A stretch of 64,000 nucleotides of DNA from Beijerinckiaceae bacterium (lineage in GTDB: Bacteria; Pseudomonadota; Alphaproteobacteria; Rhizobiales; Beijerinckiaceae): positions 229,535 to 293,534 of the forward strand of contig CANGJJ010000004.1 of the NCBI GenBank assembly GCA_947454485.1, read 5' to 3'. The notes beneath the pieces are model-generated. The model was not told where the DNA came from. It searched no databases and worked only from the letters and a program-made list of their open reading frames with translations. A program made the position numbers and the translations under genes. Positions 39,240 to 48,231 of this stretch are shown piece by piece. How positions within the stretch are numbered: the first letter of the stretch is position 1; each line of letters starts with the position of its first letter.

Positions 39240-40769
39240 ATGGGCTTTGACCCGATCCACCTTACAGGCCGTGCCTCTCGCAAGGCTGTGACCACAGTCG
39301 CGCTGGCGCTTGCCATTGGCCTGACCTCTGTTCCTTTGCCCCATCTGACGACGCCCGCTTTCGCGCAGGCGAACCGCCCCACCAGTTTTGCTGATCTTGC
39401 CGAGCGTGTGAGCGATGCGGTGGTGAATATTTCTGCTGCGCAGACCGTTGAGGCGCGCCAACCACAAGCCACCCCCAATCTGCCGCAAGGCACCCCCTTT
39501 GATGATCTGTTCGAAGAGTTCTTCCGTCGTCGTCAGGGACAGGGCGGCGAAGACGCCCCATCGCCGCGCCAACAGCAGCAGCGCCGCTCCAATTCGCTCG
39601 GCTCAGGTTTTGTGATTGATGCGGCTGGCATCGTCATCACCAACAATCATGTGATTGCTGATGCCAATGACATCACCGTCATCTTCACCGATGGTCAGCG
39701 CCTGAAGGCTGAGATTGTCGGCAAAGACGCCAAGATTGATATCGCTGTGCTGCGCGTGAAGCCCGACAAGCCGCTCAAGGCTGTGAAGTTTGGTGACAGC
39801 GACAAGGCGCGCGTGGGCGATTGGGTCATGGCGGTCGGCAATCCCTTCGGCCTTGGTGGCACTGTGACGGCGGGCATCATCTCTGCCCGCAATCGCAATA
39901 TCGATAGCGGCCCCTATGATAATTACATCCAGACCGATGCCTCGATTAACAAGGGCAATTCGGGTGGTCCGCTGTTCGATATGAATGGCGATGTGATCGG
40001 TGTGAACACTGCGATCTTGTCGCCCTCGGGTGGTTCGGTGGGTATTGGCTTTGCCACGCCCTCAGCCTCGCTGATGCCGATCATCGCGCAGCTGCAAGAA
40101 TTCGGCGAGACGCGTCGTGGCTGGCTGGGTGTGCGCATTCAGAATGTCGACGAGACCATTGCTGAAAGTCTCGGTCTTGGTCGCCCGCGCGGTGCGCTGG
40201 TGGCGGGTGTTGATGAAAAAGGCCCCGGCCGTCCTGCAGGCATCAAGGTTGGCGATGTCATCGTGAAATTCGATGGCAAGGATGTGAAGGACTCGCGCGA
40301 ACTGCCCAAGCTCGTCGCGGTCGCTCCTGTGGGCAAGCAGGTTGAAATCACCGTCGTGCGCGGTGGCAAGGAGCAACCGCTGAAGGTGACTTTGGGCCGC
40401 CTCGAAGATGGCGAGCGTCAGGCTTCGCTTGATACTGGCAAGGGCGGTGGTGCTGAGCCGCGCACAGCCGTGCAAAAGGCCTTGGGCCTTGAGTTTGGTG
40501 CTGTCACTGCTGAGATGCGCAAGCGCTTCAACATTAAGGACGGTGCTGAGGGCGTGCTGGTGACTTCGGTCGAGCCTAACTCACAGGCCGCTGAGCGTCG
40601 CATTCAGCCCGGTGATCGCATTCTTGAAATCAATCAGGATGCTGTCGCCAAGCCTGAAGATATCGCGCGCAAGGTAAAGGAGCTGAAGGACGCGGGGCGC
40701 AAATCCGCATTGCTCTTCGTGGCCTCGCCCAATGACGACAAGCGCTTCGTGCCGCTGCCGTTAAATTAG
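39240..40769 (+). CDS. degP: Periplasmic serine protease, DegP/HtrA (Do) family
   Basis: 509 aa. A signal peptide ends near TTPAFAQ-ANR. The trypsin-like domain has TNNHVIA (His137), KIDIAVLRV (Asp167) and KGNSGGPLF (Ser241), the complete catalytic triad. Two PDZ domains follow: one around GWLGVRIQNVDETIAESLG and a second near LGLEFGAVTAEMRKRFNIK. This is a heat-shock quality-control protease and chaperone of the periplasm. The chosen ATG follows AGGAG; an in-frame start 27 bases upstream is less likely. hflK-hflC-degP is a common alphaproteobacterial order. A mosaic of palindromic repeats follows the stop. Confidence 0.95.
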   Translation: MGFDPIHLTGRASRKAVTTVALALAIGLTSVPLPHLTTPAFAQANRPTSFADLAERVSDAVVNISAAQTVEARQPQATPNLPQGTPFDDLFEEFFRRRQGQGGEDAPSPRQQQQRRSNSLGSGFVIDAAGIVITNNHVIADANDITVIFTDGQRLKAEIVGKDAKIDIAVLRVKPDKPLKAVKFGDSDKARVGDWVMAVGNPFGLGGTVTAGIISARNRNIDSGPYDNYIQTDASINKGNSGGPLFDMNGDVIGVNTAILSPSGGSVGIGFATPSASLMPIIAQLQEFGETRRGWLGVRIQNVDETIAESLGLGRPRGALVAGVDEKGPGRPAGIKVGDVIVKFDGKDVKDSRELPKLVAVAPVGKQVEITVVRGGKEQPLKVTLGRLEDGERQASLDTGKGGGAEPRTAVQKALGLEFGAVTAEMRKRFNIKDGAEGVLVTSVEPNSQAAERRIQPGDRILEINQDAVAKPEDIARKVKELKDAGRKSALLFVASPNDDKRFVPLPLN

Positions 40770-40781
40770 GCTGCAATGTTG

Positions 40782-40866
40782 CCCTTCTCCCAGAGGGAGA
40801 AGGTGGCCGCCGAGCTGACGGATGAGGGGATCGGGAGATTGCGGAGAGAGGCACATCCCTCGCGCC
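40782..40866 (+). repeat. 85-bp direct repeat, copy 1 (REP/BIME-like)
   Basis: Begins with the hairpin CTTCTCCC-AGA-GGGAGAAG and continues through GGATGAGGGGATCGGGAG to CCTCGCGCC. Copy 2 at 40973 differs at two positions by eye. Such extragenic palindromic elements are common in rhizobial genomes. Confidence 0.8.
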
Positions 40867-40972
40867 TCATTCTGAGAGGCGCGATCCCCTCCTCAGTCGG
40901 CATCCGCCGACAGCTCCTCCCATTGGGAGGAGCGGGAGCCTCTTCTTTTTAGTTGTTAGCAAACCTGCGTCA
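40867..40972. repeat. Inverted, hairpin-rich element between the two direct repeats
   Basis: From about 40883 to 40932 the sequence is a diverged reverse complement of the flanking 85-bp repeat (GATCCCCTCC..., ending ...GGGAGG). It holds nested hairpins: GCGCCTC/GAGGCGC (40862-40882), GTCGGC/GCCGAC (near 40895-40912) and CTCCTCCC/GGGAGGAG (40914-40932). About 40 bases of unremarkable sequence follow. Confidence 0.65.
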
Positions 40973-41057
40973 CCCTTCTCCCAGAGGGAGAAGGTGGCCG
41001 CGGAGCGGACGGATGAGGGGATCGGGAGATTGCGGAGAGAGGCACATCCCTCGCGCC
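40973..41057 (+). repeat. 85-bp direct repeat, copy 2 (REP/BIME-like)
   Basis: Nearly identical to copy 1 (GCCGCGGAGCGGACG here against GCCGCCGAGCTGACG there). It is followed by a run of seven T at 41058-41064, so the element could also terminate transcripts leaving degP. Confidence 0.8.
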
Positions 41058-41086
41058 TTTTTTTGTTAACCGCAGCAAACTGCCTC

Positions 41087-42091
41087 TTACTTCGCCTGTG
41101 CCTTCTTCACGAAGCGATCATCGAAAGTCTTCGACAGATCGACATTCGCGCCCTTCAATTCGGGATCGAATCTGGTGAGCATATCGGCGGTAGATTGCAT
41201 GCCCGATGGTTCCAGCACGCCGGTGAGCGAATAAGAGGCTTTCGAATTCTTGGCAGACAGCATGTAGAGCTCGCGGTCGCCGAGCAGATATTCAGGCGGC
41301 ACGGTGTTGGCGATCTCTTCAGGCGTTGCCGTCTTCAGCCATTGCAGGGTTTTGTAAAAGGCATTGGTCAAAGCCTGCATCGTGTTGGGATTGGCATCGA
41401 TGAAGCTCTTCTTGGCGTAAAGAACGGCTGCGGGATTGGAGCCACCAAAGAGTGCGCGTGTGCCTTCTTCGGTGCGCGTATCAATCACGACGCGCACTTC
41501 GCCGGCTCGCTCCAAAAAGGACAGAACGGGTTCCAGATGCGAGACCGCGTCAATCTCGCCCTTTTGCATCGCGGCCAAAGCTGATTGCGCCGAGCCAATG
41601 CCGATGAAGGAGGCGTCAGAGGGCGACAGGCCCGCCTGCGCCAGCACAAAGTTCATCAGCATATTGGTGGAAGAGCCGGGTGCTGTGACGCCGATCTTCA
41701 TGCCTTTGAAATCGGCGGGGCCATTATATTTGCGATCTTTCTTCACTGCGACCGCGATGGCGGGAAAGCGTCCAAGCTCAATAACGGCGCGAATATCTTG
41801 CCCCTTGGCCTGCATGCGGATTGTATGTTCATAAGCGCCGGTGACAACATCAATCGAGCCGCCGACCAATGCTTGCAGACTGCGCGCACCGCCTGCGAAA
41901 TCTTGAATCTCGACATCAAGACCTTGCTCTTTGAAGAAGCCTTTGCGCTCAGCAATGGTGAGCGGCAGATAATAGAGCAGTGCTTTGCCGCCAACGCCCA
42001 AAGTGATTTTGGTTTTCTCAGGGGCTTGCGCAAAAGCGCCTGTCGCTGTGACAGCCATACAGGCTGCAGCCATCAAACTGACGAATTTCAT
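41087..42091 (-). CDS. ABC transporter substrate-binding protein (NMT1/SsuA-like)
   Basis: 334 aa. The signal peptide MKFVSLMAAACMAVTATGAFAQA is followed by a periplasmic binding fold with YYLPLTIAERKGFFKEQGLDVEI, GGARSLQALVGGSIDVVTGAYEH, and FKGMKIGVTAPGSSTNMLMNFVLAQAGL. These match receptors for sulfonates, nitrate or other small compounds (NMT1/SsuA/TauA). AAGGAG stands six bases before the ATG. It is last in an operon with permease and ATPase. Confidence 0.9.
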   Translation of the reverse strand: MKFVSLMAAACMAVTATGAFAQAPEKTKITLGVGGKALLYYLPLTIAERKGFFKEQGLDVEIQDFAGGARSLQALVGGSIDVVTGAYEHTIRMQAKGQDIRAVIELGRFPAIAVAVKKDRKYNGPADFKGMKIGVTAPGSSTNMLMNFVLAQAGLSPSDASFIGIGSAQSALAAMQKGEIDAVSHLEPVLSFLERAGEVRVVIDTRTEEGTRALFGGSNPAAVLYAKKSFIDANPNTMQALTNAFYKTLQWLKTATPEEIANTVPPEYLLGDRELYMLSAKNSKASYSLTGVLEPSGMQSTADMLTRFDPELKGANVDLSKTFDDRFVKKAQAK

Positions 42092-42107
42092 ATTGGGCTC
42101 CTTCAGA

Positions 42108-42893
42108 TCATGAGTGGCCAGCAGCAGGTGGGCGCCATGACAGCAAGCGCCCCTCTACCAATGTCACGCAATAGTCGATGAGAATGACGAAGGCCGACAA
42201 AATCACCATGCCCGCGAAGACTCCAGTGACATCGAATGTGCCTTCCGCTTCATGGATGAGATAGCCAAGCCCTGCCGCTGAGCCCAGATATTCGCCCACC
42301 ACCGCACCAACAAGCGCAAAGCCCACCGAAGTGTGCAGTGACGAGAACATCCACGAGAGGGCTGAGGGCCAATAGACATGGCGCAGCAATTGCCGCTCAT
42401 TCATGCCCAGCATGCGCGCATTGGCGAGCACGACGGGGCTGACCTCCTTGACGCCTTGATAGACATTGAAGAAGACGATGAAAAACACGAGCGTGAAGCC
42501 CAGCGCCACTTTCGACCAGATACCAAGGCCGAACCACAGCATGAAGATGGGCGCGAGAACGACGCGCGGCAAAGCATTCGCCATTTTCACATAAGGGTCA
42601 AAGACAGCGGCCACGAGCGGCTGACGCGCGAACCAAAAGCCAATGACGATGCCAGCGCCCGAGCCAATGACGAAAGCAAGCATGGTCTCGGACAAAGTGA
42701 TCCACAAATGTTTCCAGATGCTGCCGGAGACAAAGAGCTTCCAGATACGTTCTGTCACATCGAGCGGTGTGGAGAAAAAGAAGCGCGCAGTTTTGACATC
42801 GCCGAGTAGCGGATAATTGGTGACGATATGCCAGATGCCCAGTAGCGCGATGCCGACACCAATTTGCAGAAGGGTGAGTTGCAGGCGCTTCAT
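42108..42893 (-). CDS. ABC transporter permease (SsuC/TauC type)
   Basis: 261 aa, about six membrane segments. The binding-protein-dependent transport motif is seen as VVLANARMLGMNERQLLRHVYWPSALSWMF (EAA-like loop) with VGAVVGEYLGSAAGLGYL downstream. It sits between ATPase and receptor genes; its ATG overlaps the ATPase stop by 4 bp. Confidence 0.92.
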   Translation of the reverse strand: MKRLQLTLLQIGVGIALLGIWHIVTNYPLLGDVKTARFFFSTPLDVTERIWKLFVSGSIWKHLWITLSETMLAFVIGSGAGIVIGFWFARQPLVAAVFDPYVKMANALPRVVLAPIFMLWFGLGIWSKVALGFTLVFFIVFFNVYQGVKEVSPVVLANARMLGMNERQLLRHVYWPSALSWMFSSLHTSVGFALVGAVVGEYLGSAAGLGYLIHEAEGTFDVTGVFAGMVILSAFVILIDYCVTLVEGRLLSWRPPAAGHS

Positions 42894-43735
42894 GCTGCGC
42901 CTCCCATTTCTGCGCCATAGGTTTTCATCACCTCATCGCGCAGATCATCCCAGATGGCGCGCTGCAAAGCGTGAAAGCGCGGCTCATGACGCACTTCATT
43001 GATGGCGCGCGGGCGCGGCAGATCAATCTGGTGGTCCGCGACGATGCGCGATGAGGGCCCCGCTGACATGACCACAACGCGGTCAGCCAGTGAGATCGCC
43101 TCATCAAGATCATGGGTGACGAAGAGAACAGCTTTACGGTCTGCCTGCCAAAGCTGGAGCAAAAGATCGCCCATCAGACCGCGTGTTTGCGCATCAAGCG
43201 GGCCGAAGGGTTCGTCCATGAGCAAAATGGCAGGATCGCGGATGAGCATCTGCGCGAGCGCGACACGTTTGCGCTGACCGCCAGAGAGCTGATGGGGATA
43301 GCGATGCAGGAAGCGGGCAAGGCCAACGCGGGTGAGCAGAGCCTGCGCGCGTTGCTGCGCCTCGGTTTGGGCGATGCCGGCGACTTCGAGCGCGACAGCG
43401 ACATTGGCGAGGGCCGTCTTCCACGGCATCAAAGCATCTTGCTGGAAAAGATAGCCCGCCTCGCGCGTAATGCCCGCGACGGGGCGGCCGTGAATCTCGG
43501 CGCGGCCAAGGGCGGGGGTCAAAAGTCCGGCCGCGACATTCAGCAAAGTGGATTTGCCGCAGCCTGTGGGGCCGACAATGGCTACGAATTCGCCAGCTGC
43601 GACGCAAAGGTCCACGCGCGAGACCGCCTCGAACAGATCTGCGCCCTGACCAAAGCGCACACTGACTTCATGCAGGGCGACGGCAGGGGCGTGAGCTGCC
43701 GATGCATCCACCGGCGCAGCAGTCAGGGCAGTCAT
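42890..43735 (-). CDS. ABC transporter ATP-binding protein (SsuB/TauB type)
   Basis: 281 aa. Walker A GPTGCGKST, Q-loop in GYLFQQDALMPWKTAL, signature LSGGQRKRVALAQ, Walker B ILLMDEPFGPLDAQT, and H-loop FVTHDLDEAISLADRV. These are the motifs of nitrate/sulfonate/taurine importers. It is the first gene of a three-gene minus-strand operon; the ATG follows GGAGGAAG. Substrate cannot be told from sequence. Confidence 0.93.
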   Translation of the reverse strand: MTALTAAPVDASAAHAPAVALHEVSVRFGQGADLFEAVSRVDLCVAAGEFVAIVGPTGCGKSTLLNVAAGLLTPALGRAEIHGRPVAGITREAGYLFQQDALMPWKTALANVAVALEVAGIAQTEAQQRAQALLTRVGLARFLHRYPHQLSGGQRKRVALAQMLIRDPAILLMDEPFGPLDAQTRGLMGDLLLQLWQADRKAVLFVTHDLDEAISLADRVVVMSAGPSSRIVADHQIDLPRPRAINEVRHEPRFHALQRAIWDDLRDEVMKTYGAEMGGAA

Positions 43736-43797
43736 GGGCGCTTGCTTCCTCCAGATGAGCCACGCTGGCGCAAATGGCGGGTTCTGGCAAGCAGCAC

Positions 43798-44235
43798 TCA
43801 GGAGACGAGTTCGACCAAGGCCATCGTATCGCCAAGGGTCTTCAATTCGGCGATGGAGCCATCCTCAAAGCGGAACCAGTCACTGAAGGAGGCGGTGCAG
43901 ACTTTGCCCGTACCGCGATGGCGCAAGCGGCAACTGCGGCGCACCACAACACGCGACCCGTCGGTCAAGACATCGTCCAGATCTTGGCGAAGCACTTCAT
44001 ATTCAATGTGAATATGGCGGAAGGCCTGACGGATGGCGGAAGCGCCCTGATGGCGGCCATAGAAGGGCATGGCGCGCAGATCGCTGCCCAGTTCCAGAAC
44101 AGCCTGCGGGTGGAAGAGGTTCAGGGCGCGGTCGAAGGCACTGTCGGCGAGGTAGTCATACAGGTCGCTGGCCCGCCGCTCGAGGAGATCGCGGTCGATG
44201 TGAGCCAGAATATGGAGTGCCTCGAAGCTCTGCAT
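43798..44235 (-). CDS. NTF2/SnoaL-like protein
   Basis: 145 aa. An N-terminal helical part (IDRDLLERRASDLYDYLADSAFDRALNLFHPQAVLELGSDL) and beta strands with FYGRHQGASAIRQAFRHIH and later VVVRRSCRLRHRG match a SnoaL-type cone fold. These are small enzymes or binding proteins (isomerases, cyclases, ring-hydroxylating dioxygenase beta-like). Function here unknown. It lies upstream of the ABC operon on the same strand, 62 bases from the ATPase, and might belong to the same transcript. Confidence 0.65.
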   Translation of the reverse strand: MQSFEALHILAHIDRDLLERRASDLYDYLADSAFDRALNLFHPQAVLELGSDLRAMPFYGRHQGASAIRQAFRHIHIEYEVLRQDLDDVLTDGSRVVVRRSCRLRHRGTGKVCTASFSDWFRFEDGSIAELKTLGDTMALVELVS

Positions 44236-44336
44236 GAATCACCCTGAATGCCACAAGCGTTGCAGTAAGTGATGCAGATAGTTACCATTAATGTTTCGAA
44301 GAACAAGAAGATTTAGTTGTCATTTGTCCACAATTG

Positions 44337-44373
44337 CAAAGAAAAAGGCGGAACTTCCAGAGGAAGTCCCGCC
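44337..44373 (-). terminator. Terminator after ilvC
   Basis: GGCGGAACTTCC (44347-44358) and GGAAGTCCCGCC (44362-44373) form a long stem with an AGA loop and one mismatch. On the minus strand the T-run of the A-rich stretch 44337-44346 follows. About 35 bases after the ilvC stop. Confidence 0.88.
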
Positions 44374-44407
44374 ATTTGGGATTTAGCAAAAATACTTGCT
44401 TGAGATC

Positions 44408-45442
<1,035 letters not shown>

Positions 45443-45493
45443 TTAAACGACGGGCCACCCGTCGCGAAAATTTTAAGACTGCGCCTTCTATGC

Positions 45494-45562
45494 GCCTCGG
45501 CGGCTTCCGTCAAAGGAAACTGCGCCGACAGACGCAGTTGGCCCTGTACATGCTGCCGAGGC
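45494..45562 (-). promoter_or_regulatory. Structured ilvC leader (nested inverted repeats)
   Basis: An outer 8-bp pair, GCCTCGGC (45494-45501) with GCCGAGGC (45555-45562), encloses an inner 7-bp pair, AACTGCG (45518-45524) with CGCAGTT (45533-45539). No T-run follows, so it is not a plain terminator. It lies 67-135 bases upstream of ilvC and may be a regulatory RNA structure or a protein site. Confidence 0.4.
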
Positions 45563-45604
45563 AATAGATTAACACGTTGAAATTTAAGTGGATTTATCCA
45601 CTTT

Positions 45605-45628
45605 CCTGAGCGCTTGATCGCGCTCAGG
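45605..45628 (-). terminator. Inverted repeat after ilvH
   Basis: CCTGAGCGC (45605-45613) and GCGCTCAGG (45620-45628) form a perfect 9-bp stem with a 6-base loop, directly after the ilvH stop. There is no T-run, so read-through into ilvC is possible. Confidence 0.5.
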
Positions 45629-45633
45629 CGGCT

Positions 45634-46182
45634 TTACATGGGCTGGGGGCCGCGTGTGATGGCCGCAACACCGGTGCGTGAGACTTCGACCAGACCGATG
45701 GGGCGCATCAGCTCCACAAAGTCGTCGATCTTGCGCGGCTGGCCGGTGAGTTCGAAGATGAAGCTCTCGATGGTCGCGTCAATCACCTTGGCCTTGAAGG
45801 CTTCAGCAAGGCGCAGGGCCTCATTGCGGTTCTCACCACGCCCGCAGACTTTGATCATCGCAAGCTCGCGTTCCATATGCTTGCCCGACACCGACAGATC
45901 GGTGACTTTGTGGATCGGCACGATGCGCTCAAGCTGATGCGAAATCTGTTCGACAACTTCCGGTGTGCCGGTCGTCACGATGGTGATGCGCGAGAGATGT
46001 TCGGCATGGGCCGTCTCTGCCACCGTCAGGCTTTCGATATTATAGCCACGGCCAGAGAAGAGACCCACGACACGCGCCAGAACGCCCGGCTCATTATCAA
46101 CGAGAACCGAAAGCGTGTGGCTCTCCACCTTGGACTTGCCGATGGAGGATGAATAAGGCGACAGGGCTGCAATATCATTCAT
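45634..46182 (-). CDS. ilvH: Acetolactate synthase small (regulatory) subunit
   Basis: 182 aa. It has an N-terminal ACT domain (HTLSVLVDNEPGVLARVVGLFSGRGYNIESLTVAETA) that binds Val for feedback control, and a second ACT-like part (RELAMIKVCGRGENR...). Partner of the catalytic subunit encoded 42 bases upstream. ilvC follows on the same strand. Confidence 0.97.
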   Translation of the reverse strand: MNDIAALSPYSSSIGKSKVESHTLSVLVDNEPGVLARVVGLFSGRGYNIESLTVAETAHAEHLSRITIVTTGTPEVVEQISHQLERIVPIHKVTDLSVSGKHMERELAMIKVCGRGENRNEALRLAEAFKAKVIDATIESFIFELTGQPRKIDDFVELMRPIGLVEVSRTGVAAITRGPQPM

Positions 46183-46224
46183 GGTCGTATCTCATTGTTG
46201 GTGATGGTGGTGGAGGCTTTGGCC

Positions 46225-47997
46225 TCACACCAGCATCTTGCCCTTTTCGTCGATGACGGAGCCGATCTCGATACCAGCATCATCACCCAGTTCAGCCAGG
46301 AGCATTTCGTTATGCGCCTTGCCCGAGGGGATCATCGGGAAGCAGTTCTCTTCCTTCTCGACGAGGCAATCGAAAATAACGGGCTTGGGTGTGTCGATCA
46401 TCTCCATGATGGCGCGATCAAGATCGGCCGGATCAGAGCAACGAATGCCATGGCCGCCATAGGCTTCAGCAAGCTTCACGAAATCGGGCAGAGAGTTGGA
46501 ATAGCTCTCAGCATAACGCCCACCATGCAGCAGCTCCTGCCACTGGCGCACCATGCCCATATATTCGTTGTTGAGGATGAAGATCTTCACCGGCAGGCGA
46601 TACTGCACAGCGGTCGACATCTCCTGCATATTCATCAGGATTGACGCTTCACCGGCAATATCGACGACGAGCGCATCAGGATGCGCCATCTGCGTGCCAA
46701 TGGCCGCCGGTAGGCCATAGCCCATCGTGCCAAGACCGCCCGATGTCATCCAGCGGTTGGGCTCTTCGAAATGATAATGCTGCGCGGCCCACATCTGATG
46801 CTGGCCAACTTCGGTGGTGATGTAGCAATTGCGATTCTTCGTCAGTTCATAAAGACGCTGGATCGCATATTGCGGCTTGATCGTGGTCTTGGAGGTGCGG
46901 AAGGCAAGCGACTTGCGCTCGCGCCAATGATTGATCTGCTTCCACCAAGAGGCGAGCGCCTCTTTGTCGGCCTTCATGCTCTCCGCGCGCCAGATGCGCA
47001 CCATGTCTTCGAGCACATGCGCGCAATCGCCGACGATCGGCAGATCGACCTTGACGTTCTTGTTGATCGAAGAGGGATCAATATCGATATGGATCTTCTT
47101 CGAGCCGGGCGAGAAGGCATCAAGACGGCCGGTGATGCGGTCATCAAAGCGCGCGCCGATGCAGACCATGAGGTCGCAATCATGCATCGTATGATTGGCT
47201 TCATAAGTGCCGTGCATACCCAACATGCCGAGCCAGTTCTTGCCCGATGCGGGATAAGCGCCAAGGCCCATCAAGGTCGAGGTGATGGGAAAGCCCGTCA
47301 GCTCCACCAATTCACGCAGCAGCGTGGAGGCCACGGGGCCTGAATTGATAATGCCGCCGCCCGTATAGAGCACGGGGCGCTTGGCCTTCTGCATCATGGC
47401 GAGCGCTTCACGGATGCGATCCATGTCGCCCTTCAGCTTGGGCTGATAGGTCTTGTGCTGGATATTCACAGGGCCTTGATAGGTGCCGGAGGCAAATTGC
47501 ACATCCTTCGGCAGATCAATCACGACGGGGCCGGGACGACCGCTGCGCGCGACATAGAAAGCCTCGTGCAGAATGCGCGGCAGGTCTTCAATCGAGCGCA
47601 CCAGATAATTGTGCTTGGTGCAGTGACGTGTAATGCCGACCGTGTCGCATTCCTGGAACGCATCAGAGCCGATGAGATGGGTCGGCACCTGACCCGTCAG
47701 ACAGACGAGCGGAATGGAGTCGAGCAAGGCGTCGGTCAGGCCGGTGATCGCATTGGTTGCGCCGGGGCCTGAGGTGACAAGCAAAACGCCCACCTTGCCG
47801 GTCGAGCGGGCAAAGCCCTCTGCTGCATGAGCGGCGCCTTGTTCGTGGCGCACCAGCACATGCTTTACAGCGTCCTGCTGGAAAATGGCGTCATAGATCG
47901 GGAGTACCGCGCCGCCCGGATAGCCGAAGACTGTGTCCACGCCCTGATCCTTCAGGGCCTCAACGACCATTTGCGCACCGGTCATTTGCTTCGCCAT
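46225..47997 (-). CDS. ilvI: Acetolactate synthase large (catalytic) subunit
   Basis: TPP/FAD enzyme, first common step of Val/Leu/Ile synthesis. About 590 aa. Motifs: VFGYPGGAVLPIYDAI, then LVRHEQGAAHAAEGFAR with the catalytic Glu, TSGPGATNAITGLTDA, and the C-terminal TPP-binding part with GYGLPAAIGTQMAHP and NNEYMGMVRQWQEL. The start is a choice between ATG 48003 and 47997; GACGGAG lies six bases before the second. An open frame extends to 48078 but is leader. The upstream region holds an attenuator-like terminator and a short leader ORF. Confidence 0.96.
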   Translation of the reverse strand: MAKQMTGAQMVVEALKDQGVDTVFGYPGGAVLPIYDAIFQQDAVKHVLVRHEQGAAHAAEGFARSTGKVGVLLVTSGPGATNAITGLTDALLDSIPLVCLTGQVPTHLIGSDAFQECDTVGITRHCTKHNYLVRSIEDLPRILHEAFYVARSGRPGPVVIDLPKDVQFASGTYQGPVNIQHKTYQPKLKGDMDRIREALAMMQKAKRPVLYTGGGIINSGPVASTLLRELVELTGFPITSTLMGLGAYPASGKNWLGMLGMHGTYEANHTMHDCDLMVCIGARFDDRITGRLDAFSPGSKKIHIDIDPSSINKNVKVDLPIVGDCAHVLEDMVRIWRAESMKADKEALASWWKQINHWRERKSLAFRTSKTTIKPQYAIQRLYELTKNRNCYITTEVGQHQMWAAQHYHFEEPNRWMTSGGLGTMGYGLPAAIGTQMAHPDALVVDIAGEASILMNMQEMSTAVQYRLPVKIFILNNEYMGMVRQWQELLHGGRYAESYSNSLPDFVKLAEAYGGHGIRCSDPADLDRAIMEMIDTPKPVIFDCLVEKEENCFPMIPSGKAHNEMLLAELGDDAGIEIGSVIDEKGKMLV

Positions 47998-48039
47998 CGT
48001 CATCTCCGTCGTCTCAGTCACGCGATCAGGTAGGGGCAA

Positions 48040-48063
48040 CAAAAAAGGCCCTCTGGGGGGCCT
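48040..48063 (-). terminator. Attenuator-type terminator in the ilvI leader
   Basis: Minus strand: AGGCCC (48051-48046 side) and GGGCCT arms with a CCCAGA-type loop, followed by six T, about 42 bases before the ilvI start. A terminator in front of the gene rather than behind one suggests attenuation. Confidence 0.75.
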
Positions 48064-48095
48064 CGGTCTAAGCGCCATCGGCGGGTGATCCGGGG

Positions 48096-48146
48096 TTAAA
48101 CCCGGCCCGTCTTTGGCGCCTTACATACAAGAAGCTTCGCGCGCAT
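48096..48146 (-). CDS. Leader peptide upstream of ilvI
   Basis: 16 codons, MRAKLLVCKAPKTGRV, with a strong ribosome site (GGTGGAGAGG) just before the ATG. It carries Leu-Leu-Val at positions 5-7 and a terminal Val. The stop codon falls within a CCGGG/CCCGG hairpin, and the terminator lies about 35 bases further on. This is the layout of a transcription attenuator sensing branched-chain amino acids. The low number of control codons leaves some doubt. Confidence 0.6.
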   Translation of the reverse strand: MRAKLLVCKAPKTGRV

Positions 48147-48173
48147 TGCGCCTCTCCACCTGAAACTCCCCTG

Positions 48174-48202
48174 ACAGTAGCGAAGGGCCATATGCGGGTC
48201 AA
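48174..48202 (-). promoter_or_regulatory. Candidate ilvI promoter
   Basis: Minus strand TTGACC (48202-48197), 17-base spacer, TACTGT (48179-48174). It would start transcription about 20 bases before the leader peptide. The -35 is good; the -10 is weak. Confidence 0.45.
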
Positions 48203-48231
48203 GCGTGTGGGAGTGCCAGTCTTTGCTAGGG

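Noticed and set aside
40782..41057. Possible insertion sequence bounded by 85-bp repeats
   Set aside because: Only about 106 bases lie between the repeats, with no transposase; it fits extragenic palindromic repeats better.
45510..45551. Short ORF MYRANCVCRRSFL in the ilvC leader
   Set aside because: No ribosome site and no branched-chain control codons apart from one Val and one Leu; kept only as a note in the ilvC leader finding.
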